Source of the DNA: Candidatus Pseudomonas phytovorans
GTDB taxonomy: Bacteria; Pseudomonadota; Gammaproteobacteria; Pseudomonadales; Pseudomonadaceae
Reading direction: 5' to 3'
Assembly (NCBI GenBank): GCA_029202525.1
Contig: CP119325.1
Location: 2,268,001-2,332,000 of the forward strand
DNA: 64,000 nucleotides
Position 1 is the first letter of the stretch; each line of letters begins with the position of its first letter. The notes under the pieces are model-generated. The model made no database searches and had not been told where the DNA came from. It saw only the letters and a program-made list of their open reading frames with translations. A program made the position numbers and the translations under genes. Below, one piece after another: positions 56,753-63,961 of this stretch.

Positions 56753-56866
56753 GTGGTGGCCCCATCGGTCCCCCCGCATTGATTACCCGTCAACCTGGTC
56801 AGATCCGGAAGGAAGCAGCCATAGCGGGAACATCGAGTGCCGGGGTGTGGCTGGTGGGGCCGCCTC
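56753..56866 (+). ncRNA. ffs: bacterial signal recognition particle RNA (4.5S RNA)
   Basis: About 114 nt, the E. coli 4.5S length. The conserved domain IV loop and Ffh-binding bulge are present (GTCAGATCCGGAAGGAAGC, 56798-56816). The ends pair: GGTGGCCCCA (56755-56764) with TGGGGCCGCC (56855-56864). It forms the SRP with Ffh and targets membrane proteins to FtsY. The exact ends are set from base pairing and may be off by a few bases. Confidence 0.93.
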
Positions 56867-56877
56867 CATTCTATAAG

Positions 56878-56899
56878 TCCTTGATTTAACAAGGATTTT
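56878..56899 (+). terminator. terminator after ffs
   Basis: TCCTTG (56878-56883) pairs with CAAGGA (56890-56895) around ATTTAA, followed by TTTTA. It ends the SRP RNA transcript. The DNA immediately beyond differs in composition, so this is also a plausible edge of inserted DNA. Confidence 0.7.
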
Positions 56900-56956
56900 A
56901 CGCTCAAAAATCTCAAAGTGGACCAGTGCTGTAGTACACCTTAGTGGTGCACTGTG

Positions 56957-57139
56957 ATGAGCATTCTATTCTCAGAGTTCCTTCCGTCCAAGCCCGGTGT
57001 AGACCTCGCTTGTGCAAAGTCGTTATGGAAAAATTTCCGCCCCGAGGTGCTGGCTCCTGTGGTCGAAACGGTCAGCTACTCTTGGATGCTGGTGAAGGAG
57101 GCGGGACGGTCTGTAAGGCCTTCACTGAATGTGATTTGA
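56957..57139 (+). CDS. small hypothetical ORF, possibly a gene remnant
   Basis: 60-61 aa from ATG 56957 (or GTG 56954) to TGA 57139. It has no clear ribosome site and no recognised motif; there are two tryptophans and a basic tail. It may be the leftover of a gene disrupted when this region was assembled. The 387-nt stretch between ffs and the DarT gene otherwise holds only the ffs terminator and the palindrome at 57192. Confidence 0.25.
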   Translation: MSILFSEFLPSKPGVDLACAKSLWKNFRPEVLAPVVETVSYSWMLVKEAGRSVRPSLNVI

Positions 57140-57191
57140 GCTAAAGGATTAGCCTATTGGATAACGTGATGGCTGTTTGCTACGCTAGGTA

Positions 57192-57206
57192 ATAGCCACT
57201 GGCTAT
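57192..57206. promoter_or_regulatory. ATAGCCACTGGCTAT palindrome upstream of DarT
   Basis: 6-bp perfect arms with a 3-nt spacer, 47 nt before the toxin start. Candidate operator for autoregulation of the toxin-antitoxin operon. Confidence 0.4.
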
Positions 57207-57253
57207 ATTTGGCGCAGTGAAAACGACTATATGGCGACTTACCGGGAGGCACG

Positions 57254-57892
57254 ATGCCACGGCAGGCGATCCAAAATCACGCGACCGCTTTACAAGTACC
57301 CTACCTACTCCACTTCACTCGGACGGAGAACCTATCGTCAATCCTGGCTCACGGGCTGTACCCGAGAGCGCGAGTTGCCGAGTTGGGAGCTGCGCCCGTT
57401 GTGAACGATCAATACCGTTGGGATGGGCACACAGATAGCAGCTCATTGTCCATAGGTTTCCCAAACTGCCAGATGTTGTATCGGTATCGCATGGCTGATG
57501 AAGCCTCAGAATGGGCGATCCTTGTAATCAACCCTGCGGTGCTCTGGGTGAAGGAGTGTGCGTTTTGCCGTCACAACGCTGCCGATGGTCGGATCAGCAG
57601 TCAGCAACTTACGGACCTGACCACACCTGAAGCCTTTATCGGGATGTTTGAGGAGATCGAGGGGCTCGAGGCCCGATCTGATCAGAAGCTCAAGCCATTT
57701 GATCCCACAGACGTTCAAGGTGAGGTGCTGGTTTTCGATGTGATTGAGCCATCCCTCATTTATGCTGTGGTTTTCCAAACAGAAGCGGCTCGGGATCGTT
57801 ATGCGGATCACACGGGCGAACGGAAGGTGTACATTCACCCGAATAGCAAGGGTATGTTTGCATCCCGGAATTATGTGCGGAAATTTTCATAG
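57254..57892 (+). CDS. darT: DarT-family DNA ADP-ribosyltransferase toxin (DUF4433)
   Basis: 212 aa, ATG 57254 with GGGAGG 4 nt upstream. DUF4433 pattern: LLHFTRTENLSSILAHGL from residue 18, NDQYRWDGHTDSSSLSIGFPN (51-71), WAILVINPAVLW, CAFCRHNAA and the catalytic-type Glu157 in QGEVLVFDVI. DarT enzymes attach ADP-ribose from NAD+ to bases of single-stranded DNA and block replication; they act as toxins and in phage defence. The next gene, 8 nt downstream, is not a macrodomain DarG but looks like a NADAR antitoxin, so this is probably the guanine-modifying DarT1 type (inference). Confidence 0.85.
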   Translation: MPRQAIQNHATALQVPYLLHFTRTENLSSILAHGLYPRARVAELGAAPVVNDQYRWDGHTDSSSLSIGFPNCQMLYRYRMADEASEWAILVINPAVLWVKECAFCRHNAADGRISSQQLTDLTTPEAFIGMFEEIEGLEARSDQKLKPFDPTDVQGEVLVFDVIEPSLIYAVVFQTEAARDRYADHTGERKVYIHPNSKGMFASRNYVRKFS

Positions 57893-57900
57893 GTGACTTG

Positions 57901-58605
57901 ATGGCAGCTCGACCTCTATTCATTCCGGCCCCAAACGGCCCTGCACTGGTTCGGACGGAGTACGTCGATTTCCATTGGTTCTCAGGCATGGCCGCTTCCC
58001 AAAAGCAAAAGTCCATCGATTCTTTGCATGCGGCATCGCAGGAATTACCAGGTATTACCAATGTGCTGGAGGTTTCAAGTAAGTCCCGAACGGATCTTGG
58101 AGTGGCGCTAAGCGCCTTCAATCTTACGTTTACAACCTTGAAGCAGGGCCGCACTTTCAGCGTCGAATGTGCTTTCCAGGGAAGCAAGGTCTTTGAGTTC
58201 GGCGGTCCCTACGTGGACCTTTTCAGCAAGACGTCGCGTGAAGCGAAGAAGGATGAGCGCTTACAGTCCTCGGGACGGCTCACTGGATTCCGCTTTTTTG
58301 GCACTGATTGGGAGTTGGAACCACAGACAGCGTTCTACGACTGGTTGTACATCAACGCCTTAAAAAAGCTTCCAGATGTGACCGAAGCGCTCCTGGGCTA
58401 CTCAGCGTTTACGGACATTGAATTCAACCCCAATCGTTCCATCAATTGCCAGGCCTACTCGGTGGCACTGTACGTGTCACTAACAAGGCGTGGGCTGCTC
58501 GACTCTGCGACTGCTTCGAAGGAGGCCTTTCTCCAAGTCGTTGGGGATGCAGTGGTTAGCAATGCCCAAGTAGACGAGACTCGTCAGCGCGGCTTTAGAA
58601 TGTGA
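57901..58605 (+). CDS. NADAR-type antitoxin paired with DarT
   Basis: 234 aa from ATG 57901, 8 nt after the toxin stop; a TTG one codon earlier is possible. Segments VRTEYVDFHWFSGMAASQKQKSI, NVLEVSSKSRTDLGVALSAFN, CAFQGSKVFEFGGPYVDLF and AKKDERLQSSGRL match what I recall of the DarT1-associated NADAR (DUF6977) family. NADAR proteins remove ADP-ribose from guanine in DNA and so neutralise DarT1. It carries no macrodomain GxGG signature, arguing against DarG. Naming rests on pattern memory and gene pairing. Confidence 0.75.
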   Translation: MAARPLFIPAPNGPALVRTEYVDFHWFSGMAASQKQKSIDSLHAASQELPGITNVLEVSSKSRTDLGVALSAFNLTFTTLKQGRTFSVECAFQGSKVFEFGGPYVDLFSKTSREAKKDERLQSSGRLTGFRFFGTDWELEPQTAFYDWLYINALKKLPDVTEALLGYSAFTDIEFNPNRSINCQAYSVALYVSLTRRGLLDSATASKEAFLQVVGDAVVSNAQVDETRQRGFRM

Positions 58606-58743
58606 GCTGTATCCCAAGCCCCTGGGACCACATTTCACTCACTTTTGAGGGAAAGTCTCGCCACACAGTAAGCACCCGGTGGCTTGGGCAGACCATGTTG
58701 AGTTTCACCATATGCGACACCCACTGCAACGGAGTGCCAATGA

Positions 58744-59199
58744 ATGGCCCGCATCATCAAAAAACCGGGAGACCTGCTGCGATTCCCTTTGTCCGAAGCT
58801 GGTTACCATGGTTACTGTCAGTGGCTTGCTGACGGTACGGCACGTGTGTTTCTAGCGGCAACTGCTGAGTGGCTGACGGTAGTCGAAATCCCTTCTCTCC
58901 CAGTCGCCTTTCGCGTCTGTATCTACAAGGACACGCCTGGTCGGTACGGTTGGGAGAAGGTGGGGAAAGCGGATATTCCGAAAGAATTTTCGCAGCCCCA
59001 GCGATACGCTAAAAAAAGCGCCATCTCGGGGGCACTTAGCATCTACTTCGAGGGTGTTGAAACACCAGCGACAACTGCCGAGATAGAAGGCTTGGAGACG
59101 GCTGCTGTCTGGGCCCACCCCCACATTGTGGAGAGGTTGGAGGCGCAGTTAGCGGGCCGGGAATCTACGGCCATGCGCAGCGTTCAGATTGAAGTCTGA
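58744..59199 (+). CDS. Imm26-like immunity protein (tentative)
   Basis: 151 aa from ATG 58744 (CGGAG upstream). The opening KKPGDLLRFPLSEAGYHGYCQWL and PVAFRVCIYKDTPGRYGWEKVGKADIPKEFSQPQRY resemble Imm26-family immunity proteins, which shield against polymorphic-toxin effectors. No partner toxin lies beside it. It follows the DarT pair by 138 nt of gene-free DNA and could be a separate orphan immunity gene or a third component of that locus. Confidence 0.5.
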   Translation: MARIIKKPGDLLRFPLSEAGYHGYCQWLADGTARVFLAATAEWLTVVEIPSLPVAFRVCIYKDTPGRYGWEKVGKADIPKEFSQPQRYAKKSAISGALSIYFEGVETPATTAEIEGLETAAVWAHPHIVERLEAQLAGRESTAMRSVQIEV

Positions 59200-59317
59200 A
59201 CTATAGGGTAACCCCTATATGGTAAGTGGTTGGTGAATATACCCTTCCGCAATATAGCTAGGCGCCTTCGCAGAACGCTTGCGCCACACCCACGCCCCCG
59301 ACAATCCGGGAACGTTG

Positions 59318-59410
59318 TTCACCCTCGGCAAGTCCCCCTGAGGCGAAATATGCAGCAGCAAAAGGTGGACTATACCCTGCCGGATGTGGGCCAGTGCTTA
59401 ACGTCTCTGA
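59318..59410. repeat. diverged direct repeat, left copy
   Basis: Shares with 60382-60487 three ordered blocks: TTCACCCTCGGCAAGT (13/16), GGCGAAATATGCAGC (15/15) and GTGGGCCAGTGCTTAACG (16/18). It lies between the 3' ends of the Imm26-like gene and the convergent membrane-protein gene. The two copies bracket that gene like cassette boundaries. Confidence 0.65.
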
Positions 59411-59450
59411 CCAGCAGCCTGTTGGTGCCTATTGTCCCCCCCCCCTATGG

Positions 59451-60185
59451 TCAGTCACTGGTCGACTTTGATGGAGCAGGAAACTTCGTATCAGGGAAAG
59501 CCTTTTTCAAAGCAACATACAATTGCTGGGCCGCGCCATCCAAGTCGATGATAGAGCTGTCCACCCTAAATATCAGCCTTTTTGTTTGGTCAATCAATTG
59601 AGAGAACAATCTAGGGCCAAGTGTCTGCTCAAGCTGCTTATGTGAAATGGTGCCGCCGTCCGGGATAATTTTTTCCAAAATCGGTTGCACATCCATAAGG
59701 TGCAATGCAGACCGGGTCTTGACTACTTCGACTGCATGAAGGAAGTTCTGCTCAGCAATTACCAAGGTTTCCAGCACCACGGCATCGCCAAAATCAAGCA
59801 AGAAGGCAAGGCTGTCGAGATCCAGCTTCGGGATATCGTCCAGCGGGTAGTCAATCGGTGGAAGCGAGATAACTGCTTCGGGTTTGCCTCGGTAGTCATC
59901 CACAAAATCTACCTGTATCTGGGCAACTACATTCACCTGGCGCCACAGGGTAAACATGGCTCTGGCCCCTGCACCAATTTGCCTCTTCTTCTCATCCTCT
60001 TGGGCTGCATCTCGCAGTAAGGATGCCCCGTACCATGCCCCCGCGTATGCTGCTATCAACGTGGCAACCGCAGGCAAGAAGTCTTTGGCAAAGGCCGCTA
60101 CTTTCGGGGTGCCATATGGGGCGCTGAACAATGCCGCAACAATAATCAAGATCAGCAATGTGAGAGGGTACTTGAAGCTCTTCAT
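59451..60185 (-). CDS. hypothetical two-helix membrane protein
   Basis: 244 aa. Two N-terminal hydrophobic helices (YPLTLLILIIVAALFSA and FLPAVATLIAAYAGAWYGASLL, within residues 6-58) precede a mostly helical cytoplasmic domain (QEDEKKRQIGAGARAMFTLWRQ onward) rich in Leu/Asp. No enzyme motif recognised. Start ATG 60185. It lies in opposite orientation to its neighbours and is bracketed by the ~100-bp direct repeats, so it may have been acquired as one unit. Confidence 0.65.
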   Translation of the reverse strand: MKSFKYPLTLLILIIVAALFSAPYGTPKVAAFAKDFLPAVATLIAAYAGAWYGASLLRDAAQEDEKKRQIGAGARAMFTLWRQVNVVAQIQVDFVDDYRGKPEAVISLPPIDYPLDDIPKLDLDSLAFLLDFGDAVVLETLVIAEQNFLHAVEVVKTRSALHLMDVQPILEKIIPDGGTISHKQLEQTLGPRLFSQLIDQTKRLIFRVDSSIIDLDGAAQQLYVALKKAFPDTKFPAPSKSTSD

Positions 60186-60381
60186 TTCGCTATGCTCTCG
60201 GGCGGTGGTGCAAATCGCTAGCGTACCTGCTGGCGGTGATGCTCAGTCCTGGAAGCTTACAGGACGTTATTGGCTAGAGGTGGGCACTTTTTCAGGGCTG
60301 GGATTCCTAACAGTTTTTTCTGCCTCATCTTTGAGGAGGCGTCTCTCCACAGCCATGCCACCCCAATTTTCAAAAGTACCC

Positions 60382-60487
60382 TTCACTCTTCGCAAGTGAC
60401 ACCGGCTTTTCCAGGGGCGAAATATGCAGCGGGGCACTGGGCAACCGGCCAGAATCGGCTAAGTGTGGGTCGGTGCTTAACGCCTTT
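60382..60487. repeat. diverged direct repeat, right copy
   Basis: Counterpart of 59318-59410, about 1,070 bp away in the same orientation and slightly longer between conserved blocks. The 60186-60638 stretch holds this repeat, the promoter of the membrane-protein gene and no supported gene. Confidence 0.65.
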
Positions 60488-60638
60488 GCCTAGTGGAAGG
60501 GGCATCCGGCATGATTTCCCTGAAATATGGCAGGCAAAGAAACGCCGCCCCGAAGGCGGCTATGAGCGTAGGCGTTCTATTGCAGAGGCTATGCTGCTTG
60601 CCTGAAGGTCTAGTGCTTCCAGTGTGGTCATCACGTTA

Positions 60639-60773
60639 TCAGTGGGCACTGACTGACCCCCGCTGCCTTATCCAGGTGCTAACTTCCTCGACCGCTGCCC
60701 TTAAGGCAGTCTGGTTCATATGCAGCGCCTCAAGGGCGTTCGCTATTGCCGCGTCCCGATCTTCCATATCCAT
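60639..60773 (-). CDS. small hypothetical protein
   Basis: 44 aa from ATG 60773; the frame continues open to 60899 but the upstream part is less protein-like. The sequence ALEALHMNQTALRAAVEEVSTWIRQRGS is a plausible amphipathic helix pair and resembles short hypothetical proteins common in Pseudomonas mobile regions. It is divergent from the zinc-ribbon gene. Weak ribosome site. Confidence 0.4.
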   Translation of the reverse strand: MDMEDRDAAIANALEALHMNQTALRAAVEEVSTWIRQRGSVSAH

Positions 60774-60900
60774 GATTCCATTGCCGATGGTGATGCAATG
60801 CTCTAAGGGTTTACACGCTACTAGGCTGGCAGGCAAGCGAGGACTGGAGAAGCAGGCCCCGTTATGGCATTGTGCCACCCAAAAATCATGGAGTGGCATT

Positions 60901-61296
60901 GTGGCAGGCAGTGACGAGAAAAAGTGTCCTTACTGTGCTGAGGTGATCAAGGCCGAGGCCCAGAAGTGCAGGTACTGTGGTGAGATGCTGAATCAGAGCC
61001 GTGAAGCGCGGCAAGTGAAAGAGGCGCCGAAGTCAGGCAGTTCAGCGGGGAAGATCATTCTGTGGATAATCCTGACCCCAATCCTTGGTCTTCTTGGGCT
61101 GATGGTGCTCGGAGCGGTGATTAGTGGGACCGATAGCCCGGAAGACAAAGCCCGTAAAAGTGCTGCACTGGCGATAGAGCTCTGCTGGAAAGATGTACGG
61201 GACGATCTGGAGGAACGCTCAACCCGCAGATTCATCAGGAGCGTTTGTGAAAAGATGGAGAACGATTACCGGCAGAAATACAATCGTGCCCCTTGA
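60901..61296 (+). CDS. zinc-ribbon membrane protein, hypothetical
   Basis: 131 aa from GTG 60901, with GGAG 7 nt upstream. An N-terminal zinc ribbon (CPYC...CRYCGE, residues about 8-25), a charged linker, one membrane helix (IILWIILTPILGLLGLMVLGAVI, about 50-72) and a charged C-terminal domain with a Cys pair (ELCWKD, SVCEKM). Zinc-ribbon plus single-helix proteins are common in accessory regions; function unknown. The in-frame extension back to 60493 lacks a ribosome site and protein-like composition. Confidence 0.65.
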   Translation: MAGSDEKKCPYCAEVIKAEAQKCRYCGEMLNQSREARQVKEAPKSGSSAGKIILWIILTPILGLLGLMVLGAVISGTDSPEDKARKSAALAIELCWKDVRDDLEERSTRRFIRSVCEKMENDYRQKYNRAP

Positions 61297-61403
61297 TCCA
61301 GCGTGATCCTGTCCCAGAGTGGTAACGGGCGTCTACAGGCGGCTTAATCTTCCGGTGTGAACACCGATGGTGATGCCGCTGACTCAGAGTCCAGATGCAA
61401 CGA

Positions 61404-61424
61404 AGCCCCGCCGATGCTGGGGCT
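61404..61424. terminator. hairpin between zinc-ribbon and recombinase genes
   Basis: AGCCCC (61404-61409) / GGGGCT (61419-61424) followed by TTT on the plus strand; serves the two convergent genes. Confidence 0.6.
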
Positions 61425-61439
61425 TTGCTAGCTCTTCCC

Positions 61440-62219
61440 TTACATCTGGGGTACTTGTCCGGCCTTCTCCAGGGCATCCTTCTTGTCTAGCCAGGGCTGG
61501 TAATCCGCCTCTGTGAGGTCAGGCCCGTTGCCGTTAAGGGAACGGTCAATCTTCTCATCGAGGATTGCGTATTCGCTCCGAAACGCTTCATGAGCCGCAT
61601 CTAGCGCGTTCAACTGCCTCACCTTCTGCACCGTCGTAGTACTGCACTTCAGTAGATCGGCTACCTTCCGAATGCTCTTCCCGTCAGCCAGCAACTCGAT
61701 AATGCGATTATGGAGGTCAACGTTTGCTGGACGACCTTTGTACACACCTTCTGCTTTACCCTTAGCGATGCCCTGGGCCTGACGACGGCGACGGTCTTCA
61801 TAGTCCTTACGAGCTACAACAGCAAGTATGTCGAGCAACATACCGTTCACTGCCGCGATCATTCCCTTGGTGAAATCGTCCATTCCCTGAGTGGCTTTCA
61901 ACGCCGCATGGCTGGTACTCAGGTCCAGTGACACTACAGTCACCTTCTGTGCCGCGATCTTCATTTTCAGCAACGCCCAATCATCTTGGCTGAGCCTGGA
62001 GAGTCGATCTACGCCTTCAATCAGCAGTACATCACCTTCGTGGCTATCGTCCAGCAGTCGGAACAGTTGAGGGCGTTCGAGCTTAGCGCCACTGGCGTTC
62101 TCGATATAGAAGGCTGCGATCTTGTGCCCTTGCTCCGCAGCGAAGTCGATTAGCGACTGCTTTGCCCTTGTAGCATCCTGTTCGGAAGTTGAAGCCCGAA
62201 GGTAAGCGCGGATGAACAT
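61440..62219 (-). CDS. serine recombinase (resolvase/invertase family)
   Basis: 259 aa. The N-terminal catalytic domain begins MFIRAYLRASTSEQD with the nucleophile Ser10 and Arg8, plus EGVDRLSRLSQDDWALL carrying the conserved arginines. Helix E and then a Hin-like HTH (GKSIRKVADLLKCSTTTVQKV, about 178-198) follow, with a ~55-residue C-terminal extension beyond the usual small resolvase. It would cut and rejoin DNA at paired sites. Repeated GTGTCAC elements just upstream are the obvious candidate sites. No transposase is seen beside it. Confidence 0.88.
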   Translation of the reverse strand: MFIRAYLRASTSEQDATRAKQSLIDFAAEQGHKIAAFYIENASGAKLERPQLFRLLDDSHEGDVLLIEGVDRLSRLSQDDWALLKMKIAAQKVTVVSLDLSTSHAALKATQGMDDFTKGMIAAVNGMLLDILAVVARKDYEDRRRRQAQGIAKGKAEGVYKGRPANVDLHNRIIELLADGKSIRKVADLLKCSTTTVQKVRQLNALDAAHEAFRSEYAILDEKIDRSLNGNGPDLTEADYQPWLDKKDALEKAGQVPQM

Positions 62220-62814
62220 CGTAGTTCCCTCTGTGTCACTTTGGATGTGTCACATAGTACTGTGTCACGTAGGGTCAGTAAAGATATTTAATGACACGAA
62301 TTCAAAGACGCTTAAAGCGAGTTCTCACCCATTTCGTCTGTAGTACCTCAAGTACACCCGTAATGACACGCGAAAACCTGCCAGGGCTACCTCTATGGAT
62401 TTGCCGACCGGGGGCGGGGCAAGACAGGGCTCACATTCGAGCCATCGGGCACAGGGCCGCTAACGGGGACGGGGTGAGAAAATTCGCTGGCCCTACACTA
62501 GCCCCTGCAATGAAGAAGCTTACTTTTCCGCCAATGGCGGGAAGCCCTACAGCGTGCGCCTAGAACTCCAGCAATTTGTGAGAGATAAGGCCGTGTAGCG
62601 TCATTTGCTTAGCGCCGTCACCGTCAATGCCACGTAACTAGGGCCTTAGACGCTAGTCAGAGGAGAGCATCTCCAGAAAAGATGCCTTGGGGCAATTAGT
62701 TCGAGATTAGTTATGCGTCTAGTAGTCGAAGGCTTGATCTGTAGGGGCTGTGGCGCAAAGGAGCGTTACTTGGCCTCGGGTAAAGCAGGGCGGGGGCCGT
62801 CGTAGCGAGCGAGG
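62220..62814. other. 595-nt gene-free stretch upstream of the recombinase
   Basis: It holds the GTGTCAC repeats (62233-62369). A 44-codon stretch ending with a TAG at 62596-62598 reads like a protein tail (SANGGKPYSVRLELQQFV) but has an in-frame TAA before it and no start, so it may be a gene remnant. No intact gene supported. Confidence 0.4.
62233..62369. repeat. GTGTCAC repeats upstream of the recombinase gene
   Basis: Three direct GTGTCAC copies at 62233, 62247 and 62262 (spacing 14 and 15 bp) and two inverted TGACAC copies at 62292 and 62364. Spacing near one and a half helical turns and the position at the recombinase promoter suggest a recombination (res-like) or autoregulatory site. 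Confidence 0.5.
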
Positions 62815-63081
62815 TCAATCGTGCGTGAGAGTCTCAACGTCTGCAACGAGGTCAGATGGTTTGCACCCGAGTGCAGAGGCTAGCTTGAAGATGATGTTGA
62901 TGGTGGGCTGGTGGATGCCCCTCTCGATAAGACTGACGTAATTGCGTTGCACATCGGCCTCCAGCGCCAGCTTCTCCTGCGTGAGTCCTGCCTGCTTCCG
63001 TCTTTCACGGAGAACCTTGCCGAATGCCAAGCCTGCGTCCAAACCTTGCCCCCTCTGTATGAGGTTGCACTGTCGGTTCAA
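62815..63081 (-). CDS. XRE family HTH regulator
   Basis: 88 aa if TTG 63081 is used; a TTG at 63042, after GGGGGCAAGG, would give a more typical 75 aa starting LDAGLAFGKVLRERR. Classic HTH: RKQAGLTQEKLALEADVQRNYVSLIERGIHQPTINIIFKLASALG. Single-domain regulators of this kind control mobile-element or restriction-type genes. No target adjacent except the small-gene pair to the right. Confidence 0.82.
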   Translation of the reverse strand: MNRQCNLIQRGQGLDAGLAFGKVLRERRKQAGLTQEKLALEADVQRNYVSLIERGIHQPTINIIFKLASALGCKPSDLVADVETLTHD

Positions 63082-63260
63082 GGGCGTGCCGGGTCTTCAC
63101 AGTATGCTGTGAATTTCATCGATGGCATGGCATTATTGGTCTCGCCCGAGGCTACCATCCAGCCCGAGCCCACCAGGCGTACTCTGCAGTGAGAGGTTGA
63201 GTCTTCCATGTTGTAGGTAGGGGAGAGCGTTTAGCACGTGTTGTACGCCGGTGCGCCCTG

Positions 63261-63298
63261 TAAGTCAGTAAGTCAGTAAGTCTAGTAAGTCTAGTAAG
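63261..63298. repeat. short tandem array TAAGTCAG / TAAGTCTAG
   Basis: Two TAAGTCAG units followed by two TAAGTCTAG units and a TAAG, with a related TAAG after GGCCG at 63303. Located 43 nt before the small gene at 63341. Looks like iterons or a multi-site operator. The 63082-63340 stretch has no gene. Confidence 0.6.
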
Positions 63299-63340
63299 GC
63301 CGTAAGACAAACTTTATTACTGATTTACAGGAGCTTAACC

Positions 63341-63472
63341 ATGATCAACAGATACTCAGCGACCAGCACCATCCCTAGTTCTCAGCAAGATGCGGTTGAC
63401 GCCTTCGCCAGCTCTTCCCGTACAGAAAGGACTGACCATTCTCACCGCGTTCTTGTAGCAGTGGGAGCGTGA
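63341..63472 (+). CDS. small hypothetical protein, first of a two-gene unit
   Basis: 43 aa, MINRYSATSTIPSSQQ..., Ser/Thr-rich. Support comes from a strong ribosome site (AGGAG, 7-nt spacer) after an AT-rich promoter-like stretch and from the tight junction with the next gene (stop at 63472, next ATG 63476). No recognised family. Confidence 0.55.
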   Translation: MINRYSATSTIPSSQQDAVDAFASSSRTERTDHSHRVLVAVGA

Positions 63473-63475
63473 TGG

Positions 63476-63859
63476 ATGAACCGTCAGGACGAAGTGGTAA
63501 AAGTCCCAGCGTACGCAATTGAGGCACTGGCAGCATACGTACCTCTGGGGGACGATAGCGTCGGACTCATGTTGCTTCTGCTGATGAAGATGGACAGCAA
63601 CCGTGTGGTGAGGATCGATACGGATTTGCTACCCCGCTATTTCACCATCAGGCGTGACCGATTTGACTACGCATTGTCCGGTGTAATCAAAAACGGGTGG
63701 GTACATTCAGTAGAGCAGCAAGCGTTGCAAAGTGGTTTTCTGAATTGCGTTGTTCACTCTGCCTTCATTGATTCAGACTTCGAAGCTCTTATTGCGTTCT
63801 TTAATCCTCTCTTGCCTAATACATGTAAACGGATTGAAGGGCCGTTGAGCTTCGAGTAG
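63476..63859 (+). CDS. hypothetical protein, possible winged-helix
   Basis: 127 aa, ATG 63476 with GGGAG 8 nt upstream, 3 nt after the preceding small gene. The segment SVGLMLLLLMKMDSNRVVRIDTDLLPRYFTIRRDRFDYALSGVIKNGWVH resembles a winged-helix reader (helix, helix, RRDRFDYAL recognition-like, wing), but no family is recognised. Lower GC than the core genes. Confidence 0.6.
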   Translation: MNRQDEVVKVPAYAIEALAAYVPLGDDSVGLMLLLLMKMDSNRVVRIDTDLLPRYFTIRRDRFDYALSGVIKNGWVHSVEQQALQSGFLNCVVHSAFIDSDFEALIAFFNPLLPNTCKRIEGPLSFE

Positions 63860-63961
63860 CTCTGCTGAATAGGGCAAGGATGCCCGCATCAGTCCTAATG
63901 GTATCAAGTGGTTGAAGTTGCATGTGTTATTTCTAACTATCGAAAATTTCAAGGAATATCT

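Noticed and set aside
59380..59410. GCTTAAC resembling an integron attC end (RYYYAAC)
   Set aside because: No matching GTTRRRY end and no attC-like palindrome between; no integron integrase in the window.
59230..59601. 123-codon open frame on the plus strand
   Set aside because: It runs through the direct repeat and antisense to the better-supported 59451-60185 gene, with no ribosome site.
60493..60900. N-terminal extension of the zinc-ribbon protein
   Set aside because: No ribosome site, unlikely composition, and antisense to a more plausible small gene; the GTG at 60901 has a good GGAG.
62291..62563. 90-codon open frame upstream of the recombinase
   Set aside because: It begins inside the GTGTCAC repeats, has no ribosome site, and its composition is not protein-like.
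63261..63298. Possible CRISPR-like array
   Set aside because: Units are 8-9 bp with no spacers and no cas genes nearby.
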